A stretch of DNA of 64,000 nt, taken from the NCBI RefSeq assembly GCF_030265065.1, contig NC_080400.1, forward strand, positions 54,048,001-54,112,000, read 5' to 3'. The notes under the pieces are model-generated. The model made no database searches. It was given only the letters and a program-made list of their open reading frames with translations, and was not told the DNA's origin. Of this stretch, positions 1 through 11,400 are shown piece by piece. A program made the position numbers and the translations under genes. Numbering within the stretch: position 1 is the first letter of the stretch; every line of letters begins with the position of its first letter. This stretch comes from Corythoichthys intestinalis. Taxonomy: Eukaryota > Chordata > Actinopteri > Syngnathiformes > Syngnathidae.

Positions 1-426
1 TTGGCAATGGATGCAAATGATTCGCTCCAAGAAACGTTGAATCCTCTGTTCTCCTCAGTTATTTTCCTCTTTTTCCCTTTCAGATCCATGGCCCATCATA
101 CAGCTGTCGGTTTGTTTACAATAGCCACCTGGCTGGCATCCTGCCCTGCTGATAGAAACGTGTGTCGCAGGCTATGACGCAAATCTTCTTTGACAGAAAT
201 GTTGAAATTTAATATTTATTCTACACATTTTTACAGCTTTGGAAAACGTTAAGAATGTTTGTGTCATTTTGTCTTTCTACAGAAACCATATCAAAACAAA
301 AAAAATATATATTTCCCTCCCCTATCTTTTTTCATTTTCAAATATTTTTGAAAATGCTCCAGGGAGTTACTGGGGCAGCACTAAAGAGTCGCATGCGATT
401 CTCAAAACACGGGTTGCCGACCCCTG
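1..426. mobile_element. hAT-type DNA transposon, right-hand terminal part
   Basis: The segment ends at 426 with CGGGTTGCCGACCCCTG, the inverse of the CAGGGGTCGGCAACC terminus typical of a large fish hAT family. The stretch from about 340 (aaaatgctccagggag, then the ctaaagagtcgcatgcg block) is also characteristic of that family's 3' end. The expected 8-bp target duplication after the end would be 427-434 (gattaggg), but its partner is not in the window, so the element is cut by the left edge. No transposase reading frame can be seen. The short open frames at 239-509 are chance. The extent left of about 180 is a guess. Confidence 0.55.
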
Positions 427-724
427 GATTAGGGTATACAGTGAATCACAGCCGTTTGATTATTTTTGCTGATAACTCGTTGTTACGTTGCAAATCGAAG
501 GCTCACTAAAGGCACAACATACTATAAAATGAGCCACACATTTACAAGTGGACACAAATCAACAATTTATTTACACATGCCAGATAACAATGAGTACAAA
601 ATACGAAAGAAGCTTGCTTGAGCGTAAGCCCAGGTCAAAACAACAAACAAAAGGAATCTACACTTAAACACCACCCACTAACTAAACCATGATCGTACAA
701 AAAGAAAAAAAAAAAAAAAAGACA
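427..724. other. unassigned intervening DNA
   Basis: This is AT-rich sequence between two hAT insertions, with a poly-A stretch near 702-720. No gene, RNA or repeat end is recognised. It is probably old genomic DNA that served as target for the 12-kb nested hAT. Confidence 0.4.
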
Positions 725-1701
725 GCCACTACTAGGGATGGGAATTGATAAGATTTTTACGATTCCGATTCAATTATCGATATTGCTTACCAATTCGATC
801 CTTTATCGATTCCCTTATCGATTTTAATTTGGACTAATGGACTGTATGAGGTTCTGGGTTCAATATGTTTATGGTTCATTCGCCTCGGAGTGTCGGTTAG
901 AACACAAGGAGCAGAGAATGAAGTTTGTCCTTGGCACTTTTAATCCAACTTGGCAACAGGCACAACTATATACAGGCAATGGCACTTGATATAACAATCA
1001 CTCAATGAGCAGATGAGAGCATGCGTGGAAAGATGTTGATGTATTTGTATGTGTGTGGAAGAAGACTGAAATGTGTGGGTATATGTGTGGTTCTGAAAAG
1101 AAAGAAAATTACATCATATTAGTGCAAATGCAATAAATAATGTGAATTGATTGTAAAGCAGTCAATAACACACATGCTGTACATGACTCGTAATATTATA
1201 ATGACACAAAGGTGGGTGGGCGCGAGCGCACAACTAGGAAGCACGCTGCGTGCACGTGCGGTCATCTTGGCCATAAAAGTGGTGAAAACTAAGCACTTTA
1301 CACTCATATGGATGTACAACATCATTTTAAGATGCTAACCTAACATATTCCCTCTTAACACAAATGTGCAACGCGAATATAATGTAAACAACGCTCTCCT
1401 CGACGCAGCGAGAACAAGCAGGAGCAACCGCGCTGATACGAGCTCTAACTTATGGGTCGCCGTTTGTAAAGCAACACATGCTGAAAATTACGACAACATT
1501 TTCTCACATTTAGGGCCACACAGTGTTGAAAACGTGGAGTGAAATTTTTAGAGTCACTTTTTTTTTTGCACATTTACAACATTATTTAGCAGCCTAAATA
1601 TTCATTTTTAAATAAGAAGCTTTGGACCTGAATGTTTAAATCCAGTAACAAAATAAATGCTGGAGCACACAAAATAGTCTTTAAATAGTTTCTCCTAAAT
1701 A

Positions 1702-3264
1702 CAGTGGGGCAAATAAGTATTTGGTCAACCACTAATTGTGCAAGTTCTCCCACTTGAAAATATTAGAGAGGCCTGTAATTGTCAACGTGGGTAAACCTCA
1801 ACCATGAGAGACAGAATGTGGAGGGGGAAAAAAAACACAAAATCACATTGTTTGATTTTTAAAGAATTTATTTGCAAATCATGGTGGAAAATAAGTATTT
1901 GGTCAATACCAAAAGTTCATCTCAATACTTTGTTATGTACCCTTTGTTGGCAATAACTGAGGCCAAACGTTTTCTGTAACTCTTCACAAGCTTTTCACAC
2001 ACTGTTGCTGGTATTTTGGCCTATTCCTCCATGCAGATCTCCTCTAGAGCAGTGATGTTTTGGGGCTGTCGTTGGGAAACATGGACTTTCAACTCCCTCC
2101 AAAGATTTTCCATGGGGTTAAGATCTGGAGACTGGCTAGGCCACTCCAGGACCTTGAAATGTTTCTTACGAAGCCACTCCTTTGTTGCCCTGGCTGTATG
2201 TTTGGTATCATTGTCATGCTGAAAGACCCAGCCACGTCTCATCTTCAATGCCCTTGCTGATGGAGGGAGATTTTCACTCAAACTCTCTCGATACATGGCC
2301 CCATTCATTCTTTCCTTTACACAGATCAGTCATACTGGTCCCTTTGCAGAGAAATAGCCCCAAAGCATGATGTTTCCACCCCCATGCGTCACAGTGGGTA
2401 TGGTGTTCTTCGGATGCAATTCAGTATTTTTTCTCCTCCAAACACGAGAACCTGTGTTTCTACCCAAAAATTTCAAGTTTGGTTTCATCTGACCATAACA
2501 CATTCTCCCAGTCCTCTTCTGGATCATCCAAATGCTTTCAAGTGAACCGCAGACGGACCTGGACGTATACTCGCTTCAGCAGGGGGACACGTCTGGCAAT
2601 GCAGGATTTGAGCCCCTGGCGGGCCATTTTGTTACTGATAGTAGACTTTGTTACTGTGGTGTGTGGTACTAGGATTTTTGCTCACCGTTCTTGTTATCAT
2701 TTTGACGCTACGGGGTGAGATCTTGCATGGAGCCCCAGATTGAGGGAGATTATCAGTGGTCTTGTATGTCTTCTATTTTCTAATAATTGCTCCCACAGTT
2801 GATTTCTTTACACCAAGCGTTTTATCTATTGAAGATTCAGTCTTCCCAGCCTGGTGCAGGTCTACAATTTTGTCTCTGGTGTCCTTCGATAGCTCTTTGG
2901 TCTTGGCCATAGTGGAGTTTGGAGTGTGACTGACTGAGTTTGTGGACAGGTGTCTTTTACACCGATAATGAGTTAAAACAGGTGCCATTAATACAGGTAA
3001 CGAGTGGAGCCTCGTTAGAGGAAGTTAGACCTCTTTGACAGCCAGAAATCTTGCTTGTTTGTAGGTCACCAAATATTTATTTTCCCACTCTAATTTGGAA
3101 ATAAATTCTTTAAAAATCAAACAATGTGATTTTGTTTTTTTTTTCCACATTCTGTCTCTCATGGTTGAGGTTTACCCATGTTGACAATTACAGGCCTCTC
3201 TAATCTTTTCAAGTAGGAGAACTTGCACAATTGGTGGTTGACTAAATACTTATTTGCCCCACTG
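1702..3264 (-). mobile_element. Tc1-like DNA transposon, degenerate
   Basis: Both ends carry the inverted terminal repeat CAGTGGGGCAAATAAGTATT (1702 onward; inverse ending at 3264), and both are flanked by TA, the mariner/Tc1 target. The terminal repeats run for at least 60 bp with few mismatches. Total length is 1,563 bp, normal for a Tc1 element. Between the ends lies a decayed transposase on the minus strand. The element sits inside the long-TIR element at 1451-3705, which sits inside the 12-kb hAT. Confidence 0.92.
2021..2910 (-). pseudogene. Tc1-family transposase, broken by frameshifts and stops
   Basis: Three minus-strand pieces together cover most of a DDE transposase. The N-terminal piece starts [19 protein letters not shown] at 2910 and carries the paired-like helix-turn-helix DNA-binding region. 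The middle piece (2330-2527) contains [17 protein letters not shown] and [11 protein letters not shown]. The last piece (2021-2308) holds DNDTKHTA with the second catalytic aspartate and [11 protein letters not shown] with the third acidic residue (Glu). The pieces lie in different frames, and the first catalytic aspartate region (usually WSDET) is altered. It therefore cannot make active enzyme. A full Tc1 transposase is about 340 residues. Confidence 0.9.
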
Positions 3265-4023
3265 TATGTATTTTACCTATATATTGTTATTATCACAATG
3301 ACTCATGTCCAAGAGCAGACTGCCACCGTTGAGTAGGTTTTATTCATTTTCAAGCAACATAAACAGACAGTCTGAGCTGCTCCACCAGCTTTTATTTTGT
3401 TACTTCCGGTCTTCAGTCATGTGAATTTGCATATTAAGCTAAATATTTAGTTCCGACTGTTTCCTGATTTAACATTTAGGATATACATTTAAGATATAAA
3501 TTAAATATTTAGTTCTGGATTTAAACAATCAGGTCCAAAACTTGTTATTTAAAAATAAATATTTAAGTTGCTAAATAATGTTGTAAATGTGCAAAAAAAA
3601 GTGACTCCAAAAATTTCACACCATTTTAAACACTGTGTGGCGCTAAACGTGAGAAAATGTTGTCGTAATTTTCAGCATGTGCTGCTTTACAAATGTTGCC
3701 CCATACAAACTTATCATACGAACTTTATGGCATGAAGAGGAAATACTTACATTCGTTCATGGACGCACAGATCAGTCCTCTAACAGGTGGCCGCCCTCTG
3801 CTCGAAATGCGCACCTTACGCCTATTCTCAGTCCCAAAATACGCAGCGCGCATGACGTAGGACAACAACAGGAACTAACTGGTTCCTGTGGGAACGAACG
3901 CATACCCATGGAATCTTTCTAACAAGAGTATTAAATTGCTAATAAAATCGTGTAGGATTATTTTAGATGCATATATGTTATATTTTTCTTATGAAGTATT
4001 CGACGAAGAATACGATAGACCCA

Positions 4024-4856
4024 TTAACTCATTCACTCCCAACCATTTTCACCAGAGCAAGGCCCTTCGCTCCCAGCCGTATTTCTGCATTTTGACTGAT
4101 TTTGCAAGGGCCACAGAAAATTCTGTTCTATTGCTATATAAACATAGAACCCAACAAAAGAAAGATTAGACGATTTTCTTTCAGCAGAAAAAAGTAAGGT
4201 CATATCTTTTTCCATTCTTTAGAAATCAGCATTAGAAAATAGCTTAGTTTGAGCAATTTTCCAATTTCTGATGAAAAAACTGAGAAAATGAGCTTTTTGT
4301 AAACGCATACATTTCAAACATAACTTTGACTTTAACACAGCTATTTTTGCATTAGTTACATCCCAAACATCTGAATGTTTTGATTTGACAAAATATCATA
4401 ATGAACAAGACAGATAGAGCTCTGTCTCACAAAGATCGATTATTTTTTAATCTCTGCGGTGTCTGCTTGGCGAGCCCGCTGCATGGTGGTCTCAGTCGTT
4501 TTGTTCCGTCGTCCAGCACCTGGCATTCCAGGCGTCCTCTCAGTTGTTTTGTTCGGTCGTCCGCCGCCTGGCATACTGCCGCCAGCGCTCCAACCGTGCT
4601 GCCCGGCCGTTCATTGCTGTTGAATCGGGATGCGGATCTTTACAAAACGAGCTACTGCCCTCCAATGGCCAGTTTTATTGCTTTAAAATGGGTTTGGAGC
4701 CTTGTTTTTTGTTTCTCAGATATAGCAAGCTATAGATTCTTCTTGTTAAAAAATAAAAATAAAAAAAAACACAAAAGATGTATAAATACGTTTTTGGGAC
4801 AGTGAAGCATTTAAAGATAGAACGTATTTATACGTTTCTGGGAGCAAATGAGTTAA
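4024..4856 (+). mobile_element. MITE, left member of an inverted twin pair
   Basis: The element starts TTAACTCATTCACTCCC and ends GGGAGCAAATGAGTTAA, so the termini are inverted repeats of about 17 bp. The interior contains two degenerate repeats of a block near 4490-4560 (cagtcgttttgtt / cagttgttttgtt followed by cgtcgtcc or cggtcgtcc). There is no transposase. A second copy lies 31 bp to the right in opposite orientation. An atagac motif occurs just outside both ends, but the flanks do not give a clean target duplication. Confidence 0.6.
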
Positions 4857-4887
4857 TAGACTTTTTTGGAAAAAAATCACTATTTCT

Positions 4888-5776
4888 TTAACTCATTTGC
4901 TCCCAAAAACGTATAAATACGTTCTATTTTTAATTGATTCAGTGTCCCAAAAACATATTTCTACGTCTTTTGCGGGGGGGTTTTCACAATCGGCATCTAT
5001 AGGTTCCCATGTATCTCAGATAGAATGCACAAAGCTCAAAACCCATTTTAAGCAATAAAACTGGCCACTGGAGGGCAGTAGCACATTTGGTAAGACCTGC
5101 AACCCTATTCAATGGCAACCAACGGCCAATCCGCAAAGCCAGGGAGATGGCGGATGATGACCGAATGGATGACAGGCGGTGGAAGACAGAGCAGAATAAC
5201 CGGTAGAACGCCCGGGATGCCAGGCGCTGGACGACCGAGCAGAACAGCTGGGGCCGCAGTCCGTGCTGCTCGCGAGCAGAGCCTGCAGACAAAAAAAAAA
5301 AAAAAAATCATATTCTAGAAACAGGCGGGGATGAGGGAAAAGTTTAACCCGCTGTCGCAGCCAACACGTCATCTTTCAGTTAGTTATGTCTAAATAAATA
5401 GCTACTTTTCTATCAAAAGCTCTATTTGTCTTTGTAAAAGGAAAACAAATTCAGATGTTTGGGATGTAACTAAAGCAAAAAATAGCTGTGTTAAAGTCGA
5501 AGTTATTTTTGAAATGTATGTGTTCACAAAAAGCTCAATTTCTCAGTTTTTTTTTATCAGAAACTGGAAAAATGCTAAAACTAAGCTACTTTCTAATGCT
5601 GATTTCTAAAGAATGGAAAAAGATATGAATTTACGTTTTTCTGCTGAAAAAAGAGAGTCTAATCTTTCTTTTGGTGGGTTCCATGTTTATATAGCAATAG
5701 AACAGAATTTTCTCTGGGCCTTGCAAAATCAGTCAAAATCCAGTAAAACGGCCGGGAGCGAAGGGACTTGAGCTAA
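4888..5776 (-). mobile_element. MITE, right member of the inverted twin pair
   Basis: The element starts TTAACTCATTTGCTCCC and ends with a mutated inverse, gggagcgaagggacttgagctaa. Its 5645-5760 arm (tttatatagcaatagaacag) is the inverse of 4080-4170 in the left copy, so the two are mirror images about the 31-bp spacer 4857-4887. It is about 889 bp and non-coding. The copies differ enough to show they are not a fresh duplication. Confidence 0.6.
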
Positions 5777-6452
5777 CCTTTACCACCAGCCCCGTCTTTT
5801 CCTATATATTATATCCTCTGGTTTTCCTACGTCTCTGACCGTTCTTGGGGGTAATTTATATTTTGTGTAGCGATCGCAAAGGCTACTCGGTGACAGCCAA
5901 CGAACACTTTTAATTTTTTCATTGATAACAAATCTTAATTCTATAATTTATTTACCCCCTTACTATAGTTGCTAATTTTTTTTTACAACAGAAACGGTAA
6001 GCAGTCAGAAACCATTGTAATTCTTTTCAGGTCATTCATTTTCAGACAGAAGCAGTACGGCACAACGTCACCCTAAGAAAAAAGTTTAAAATATAAAAAT
6101 GGCTTACCTCTTTGTCCTCTGAAAGACCATGCCAACCCAACAAAATGTTTACTGCATATGAAATATGAAGGGATTCACCGAGCTGATGTTAAAGTCAGCG
6201 CAAGTTGATTCAGTCTTCACATTTTTTCCTCCCAAGTTTTTGGTTTCGGGAAATGTATGAAGGAAACATCCTTCATATATCGTAATGTCTAGTCGTTTCT
6301 ACAAGTTCCAAAAAAGCAATGTGTGATCGGCATGTTTGTTTTTGAAAGATTACCGGAGAAAAGTAGCACAAATAACATTGTTTCTATGCGAGAGCGGGTC
6401 TATAATGTCCCACTTCGGCTTGACTTCCGCTTTAAGATACAACGTCATGGTC
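5777..6452. other. internal DNA of the 12-kb hAT, no gene seen
   Basis: AT-rich sequence lies between the MITE pair and the LINE insertion. The short open frames here have no recognisable product. Confidence 0.4.
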
Positions 6453-6594
6453 TAAAAATAGCTTGCATAACTTCCGGTGGAGAGGAGAATGGAGTAGGAC
6501 GCATGTGCTAAACGCTCCCGCTCCGATTTGAAATCTCAATTACTTTTGTATCCGGTGCCTGGTCAAAAACCGAGTAAGCAACAGCTATCACTTT

Positions 6595-7434
6595 TTGACG
6601 TACCTGATGGCAACCGGGACCAGACAAGCGAGGGAAAAAGACGCGAGGAAGGAGGATCCATCCACTGCTAGCCACATTACCATGACGGCGTTGACAAGCC
6701 TGTTGGAAGAGCATCGACAATCCATAGCGGCGGCGATGTCGGCTGAACTCAAGTCTGCATTCTCCTCCCTCGAAGCCAAACTAGACTCCTTACAGTCAAC
6801 TGTGACCGACTTTGGCGAGCGAATTACGAGCCTGGAGACCAATTTTAGCTTAGCCGAGGAACGCATCCACACTTTGGAAGTTTCATGCTCCTCGCTAGCT
6901 GACACTTGTGCGAAACTTAAAACCCGGAACGCAGATTTGGAGGCACGAAGCAGGCGAAATAATCTTCGGATCATCGGTCTGCCAGAGTCAGTGGAAGGTC
7001 CAAAACCAACTGAGTTCATCGCCGAGGCACTGAAGGAGATTTTCGGTGTACAGCTGCTGCCGTCCTCGCCGGAATTGGACCGGGCCCATCGCAGCTTCGC
7101 TCCCAAGCCGAAACCAGGGGATAGACCGAGACCAGTGATCGTGAGCTTCCTTCGATACCAGACAAAGGAGCTGATCGTTCGCGAGGCCCGTCGGCGGAGG
7201 AACATGCTGAACTACCGGGACTCGCCGATTCGGATTTATGAAGACTACTCGCCCGACGTCTTGGAGCAACGATCGGCCTACCGAGTAATAATGGCGAAAC
7301 TATACGACTTGGGCCTCAGGCCAGCTCTGCTCTACCCGGCGAAGCTACAGATCACCAAGAAAGACGGTAATAAACGGCGATTTTCCTCTCTCGATGAGGC
7401 TACTGCCTTCCTAAGCTCTTTGACTTCTGCCTAA
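6595..7434 (+). CDS. LINE ORF1 protein (L1-type RNA-binding chaperone)
   Basis: This 279-residue protein has the layout of L1 ORF1p. Residues about 25-110 form a heptad-rich coiled coil (LTSLLEEHRQSIAAAMSAEL onward). It is followed by the junction SRRNNLRIIGLPE, which opens the RRM-like domain, and then a basic C-terminal domain with RRRRNMLNYRDSPIRIYEDY. There are no CCHC knuckles, unlike the Keno ORF1 in this window. ORF1p trimers coat LINE RNA and help form the cytoplasmic particle that carries ORF2p. The ATG at 6595 gives the longest form; the ATG at 6607 (MATGTRQ) is an equally good start. The gene is uninterrupted. Confidence 0.88.
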   Translation: MTYLMATGTRQAREKDARKEDPSTASHITMTALTSLLEEHRQSIAAAMSAELKSAFSSLEAKLDSLQSTVTDFGERITSLETNFSLAEERIHTLEVSCSSLADTCAKLKTRNADLEARSRRNNLRIIGLPESVEGPKPTEFIAEALKEIFGVQLLPSSPELDRAHRSFAPKPKPGDRPRPVIVSFLRYQTKELIVREARRRRNMLNYRDSPIRIYEDYSPDVLEQRSAYRVIMAKLYDLGLRPALLYPAKLQITKKDGNKRRFSSLDEATAFLSSLTSA

Positions 7435-8419
7435 ATTTATTTTTCCACCTCTTTTTCTGACTGGACGGCCTTTATTAGGCTTGGACTATTAGTGAGATGT
7501 TTTTTTTTTTTTTTTAGTACTGGTGGCTAGTGACCAGTTAACTTTGGGGTTAACTACTAAGAACTGTTTACACTCAATGTTTTTTGTTTTGTTGTTCTCA
7601 CACTCCGTGGGAAGTAACTATAGAGTGTTTTTTTTCTCTCTCTTTCTCTCTCCTTCCCTCACTCTCGTTTTATGAAATTCTGTACAGGGTTCAACTTTTG
7701 TGGACTGGTTCTTGTTTAGTTTTTGTGCTCACTCTCGAGATTTTTTTTTGTTTTTTCCCTCGCACTCTCCAATCCTCTCAAATGCAGAGGAACCAAACGA
7801 ATTCTTATATTTCAGTGCTTTTTTTGTGTTTCAATGGTCCCACATGTTTCTTTCATTCAGTTTTTCTTTTGTCTGCCTCTCACTTGTGTTTGTTGGTTTG
7901 TTTTAACGCTCGGTTAATATACTTGCTATCAAGTATTGTTTGTATGCCTGACCTATTAGATAGGGGCCATTTTTCTTGTGTGGGATTTTCATTGAGTATT
8001 TAAAGATGTATTATTATTATTATATTTATAATAATATATATTAATATTATATATATATATATATCTTTCCTCTCCCAACCATTTTCCGATCCTTTAAAAA
8101 GAAAGAGGGGGGGAAAGGGTACATTTCTTTAAAAACTCTTACTGAGGGAGTGCTCCTTGTTGAGAACCTGGGCTAACTTTACGTAGAGCGGGAGCAATGT
8201 TGGTATGGGAATCAATGCGTATGGTAGAAACTGGAGGCTATAGAGATGTATGTACGACGTTTGTTGTTGTAGTTATTATTATGTTTTTGTATTGTTTTGT
8301 TTTGGGTTTTGTTATGCCTCGTTTTGTTTTGTTTTTTTCTTTTATTAGTTTTGTGTGTTTTCCCCCTCCTTCCCAACTGTGCAGGGCAATGTTGCTGTGT
8401 CTATTTCTATAACATAAGC

Positions 8420-11400
8420 ATGTCCATCATTTCTACATATAAAAGTAAAGGCTGCAGGTTTGTGTCCTGGAACGTTAGAGGAATTAACAACACAATAAAA
8501 AGGGGCAAAGTTCTATCACATTTAAAACAGCTCTGTGGAGATATTTACTTTATTCAAGAAACTCATCTTAAAACATCCGAGGTTTCCCTTCTTAAGAAAC
8601 CCTGGATGAAGCATGTGTATCATTCAAAGTTTTCAGTGAGGTCAAGAGGTGCAGCCATTATCATAGGCAAAAATACACCCTTTGAGCCTATAAAGTCAAC
8701 TGAAGATCCAAATGGTCGATTTGTTGCTGTTTATGGCAGGTTGTTAGATATCCTGGTAGTTTTAGTGAGCGTTTACGCCCCAGTATGGGACGATGCCCAG
8801 TTCATTACACGTCTGTTTTCCTCCCTACCTGATATAGAGTCTTGCTACCCCATTATAGGCGGCGATTTCAACCTTATCCAGGATCCTGTTCTGGATAGGT
8901 CCTCATCCAGACCCTTTACTCTATCCAACTCCGCTACTACATTAAAAGCTTTTGCAGATCAGCTGGGACTCAGCGACCCTTGGAGACATCTCAATCAATC
9001 CGACAAGGTTTTTTCTTTTTTTTCCCACGTCCATCACACTTATTCTAGAATTGACTTTTTTTTAATAGACAATAGATTGTTGGACTGGGTAACTCTGAGT
9101 GAATATCACAGTATAGTTGTTTCAGATCACGCTCCTGTTTCACTGGATATATATTTTCCCAATTACATACCTCCATGCATTCAATGGAAACTCTCCTATT
9201 TTTTGTTAAATAACTTCGAATTCAAACAGTTTTTTCAGAAAGAAATCATAACTTTTTTTCAGATTAATGATACTCCTGAGGTCTCCAGAGGCAATCTATG
9301 GGAAGCCTGCAAGGCATATTTGAGGGGACAAGCTATTTCTTTTGCATCCTACCAGAAAAAGGCAGAAGCGGCTAGGATGACTTGGCTCGCTAATCAGATT
9401 TTAAAAATAGACGCACAATATTCTGTTACCCCCACTAATGCTCTATATGACGAACGTCTTAAACTCCAAGCTGAGTATGATTTACTGTCGACCTCAAAGG
9501 TAGAAATTAAATTGTTACACTCAAGACAGCGTTACTTTGAGCAGGGCGATAAGGCAGGTAACCTCCTCGCTCATCAAGCTAGATCAGTTGCTCTTTCAAA
9601 ATTGATACCAAGAATAAAATCAACCTCTGGGACAATAGTGTCAGAACCCAACCTTGTGAACAGAACTTTTTTAAAATTTTATTCCGATCTGTACACGTCT
9701 GACTCCCCACCAGAGGTCTGGGAGGGGGATAACCCGCTGGAGAGCCTTACTTACCCTAGAATTAGCACTGAGTTAGTTTGCGGAATGGGTGGTCCGGTTT
9801 TACTATCGGAAGTACAAGAAGCACTTAGTAAACTACAGAATGGGAAATCCCCAGGCCCTGACGGATTTGGGGTGGAATTCTACAAAGCCTACTCAGATGT
9901 TATTTGTCCACAGCTGGTCAAGGTCTACAACGAGGCCTTCTTTACTGGTAGATTACCTTCAACTTTCTATGAGGCCAACATTTCTCTTTTATTAAAGAGG
10001 GAAAAAGACCCAGCTGAGTGTGGGAGTTATAGGCCTATCAGCCTTTTAAACGTTGATCAGAAGATACTTGCTAAGGTTCTAGCAACACGTCTACAGCAAG
10101 CCCTACCTACTCTTATCGCGGCTGACCAGACAGGGTTCATGGCCGGCCGAGACTCGTCGTTTAACACAAGAAGACTTATTAACATCATTGGCTCTCCTAG
10201 TTCTGAGGTACCTGAAGTGGTGATCTCATTAGATGCTGAAAAAGCATTTGATATGGTTGAATGGAAGTATTTGTTTTATATTTTAGCAAAGTTTGGCTTT
10301 AGTGACGATTTTATTAAATGGATCAAAATGCTTTATCAGTCTCCAACTGCTCAGGTCCTTACAAATGGGGTACGGTCAGCTTCATTCCCCCTTCACAGGG
10401 GTACTAGGCAGGGCTGCCCCCTTTCTCCACTTCTGTTCACCCTGGCAGTGGAACCACTGGCTATATGGCTTCGTGAGGAGGCACGAGTAGTGGGCATCTC
10501 CAGGAATGAAGTAACCCATAAATTATCTCTTTACGCAGACGATTTGTTGTTGTATTTGTCAAACCCAGTCTCATCCATCCCGATTGTCATTGACATTTTA
10601 ACTCAGTTTGGCAAATATTCTGGTTATAAATTAAATATTGGAAAAAGTGAACTTCTGCCCATCAACACCTTATCAAGAATGATACCAGCATCCTCGTTTC
10701 CATTCAAAGTTACAGCTAAAGGGTTTCGATACCTGGGTATTTTCATCCCTGCTTCTTTCGCGGACCTTTTTAAGAGTAACTTTCATCCGTTAATTGATAA
10801 ATGTAAGCTTGACATGACACGCTGGTCAGTGCTTCCACTCTCATTGACAGGCAGAGTTAATTTGGTTAAAATGGTTTTACTCCCTAAATTTCTCTACCTG
10901 TTTCAACACATTCCGATTTTTTTAAGGAAATCCTTTTTTCACAATCTAGATAAATTAATCTCTGCATTTCTATGGCAGGACAAGCACCCCCGTATTAACA
11001 AAACAATACAGCGGTTGCCTAAGAATCAGGGAGGCCTTGCTCTTCCGAATTTTATTCTTTACTACTGGGCATGTAATATTGTCAAAATAAATAATTGGCT
11101 GTTGGAAGACACAGACTTGTGTCCCTCATGGGCCCAGCTCGAGTTAAGATCCTCTAGGCTGTCGCTGAAGTCTCTACTAACTGCAAAGCTTCCTTTAAAG
11201 ATTCGCCGTATTTCCCAAAACCTTGTTGCCATTAATTCATTAAATATTTGGATTCAGTTTTGTAAAAACTATGGTCTGGTAGGTCCTTCAATTCTTGCAC
11301 CAATAGCAAAAAATCATTTATTCCCTCCGTCTAACCTCGATCCCACCTTTTGGAATTGGCGCAACAGAGGCCTGATAAATATTCGAGACCTATACGTCGA

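Larger units (their letters stand above)
1451..3705. mobile_element. long-TIR non-autonomous DNA transposon, split by a Tc1 copy
   Basis: About 190 bp from 1451 (TATGGGTCGCCGTTTGTAAA) recur in inverse near the right end, finishing at about 3705. The shared blocks include the AGCA(A/G)CACATGCTG stretch, the acgacaacattttctcac stretch and the AAATAATGTTGTAAATGTGC stretch. The arms are imperfect, which suggests an old insertion. Without the inner Tc1 copy the element is about 690 bp. No coding region belongs to it. A flush target duplication could not be resolved, so the superfamily is left open. Confidence 0.6.

Noticed and set aside
4401-4805. 134-codon frame inside the left twin MITE
   Set aside because: It is low-information, not conserved in the inverted partner, and ends in an A-rich run of lysine and asparagine codons.
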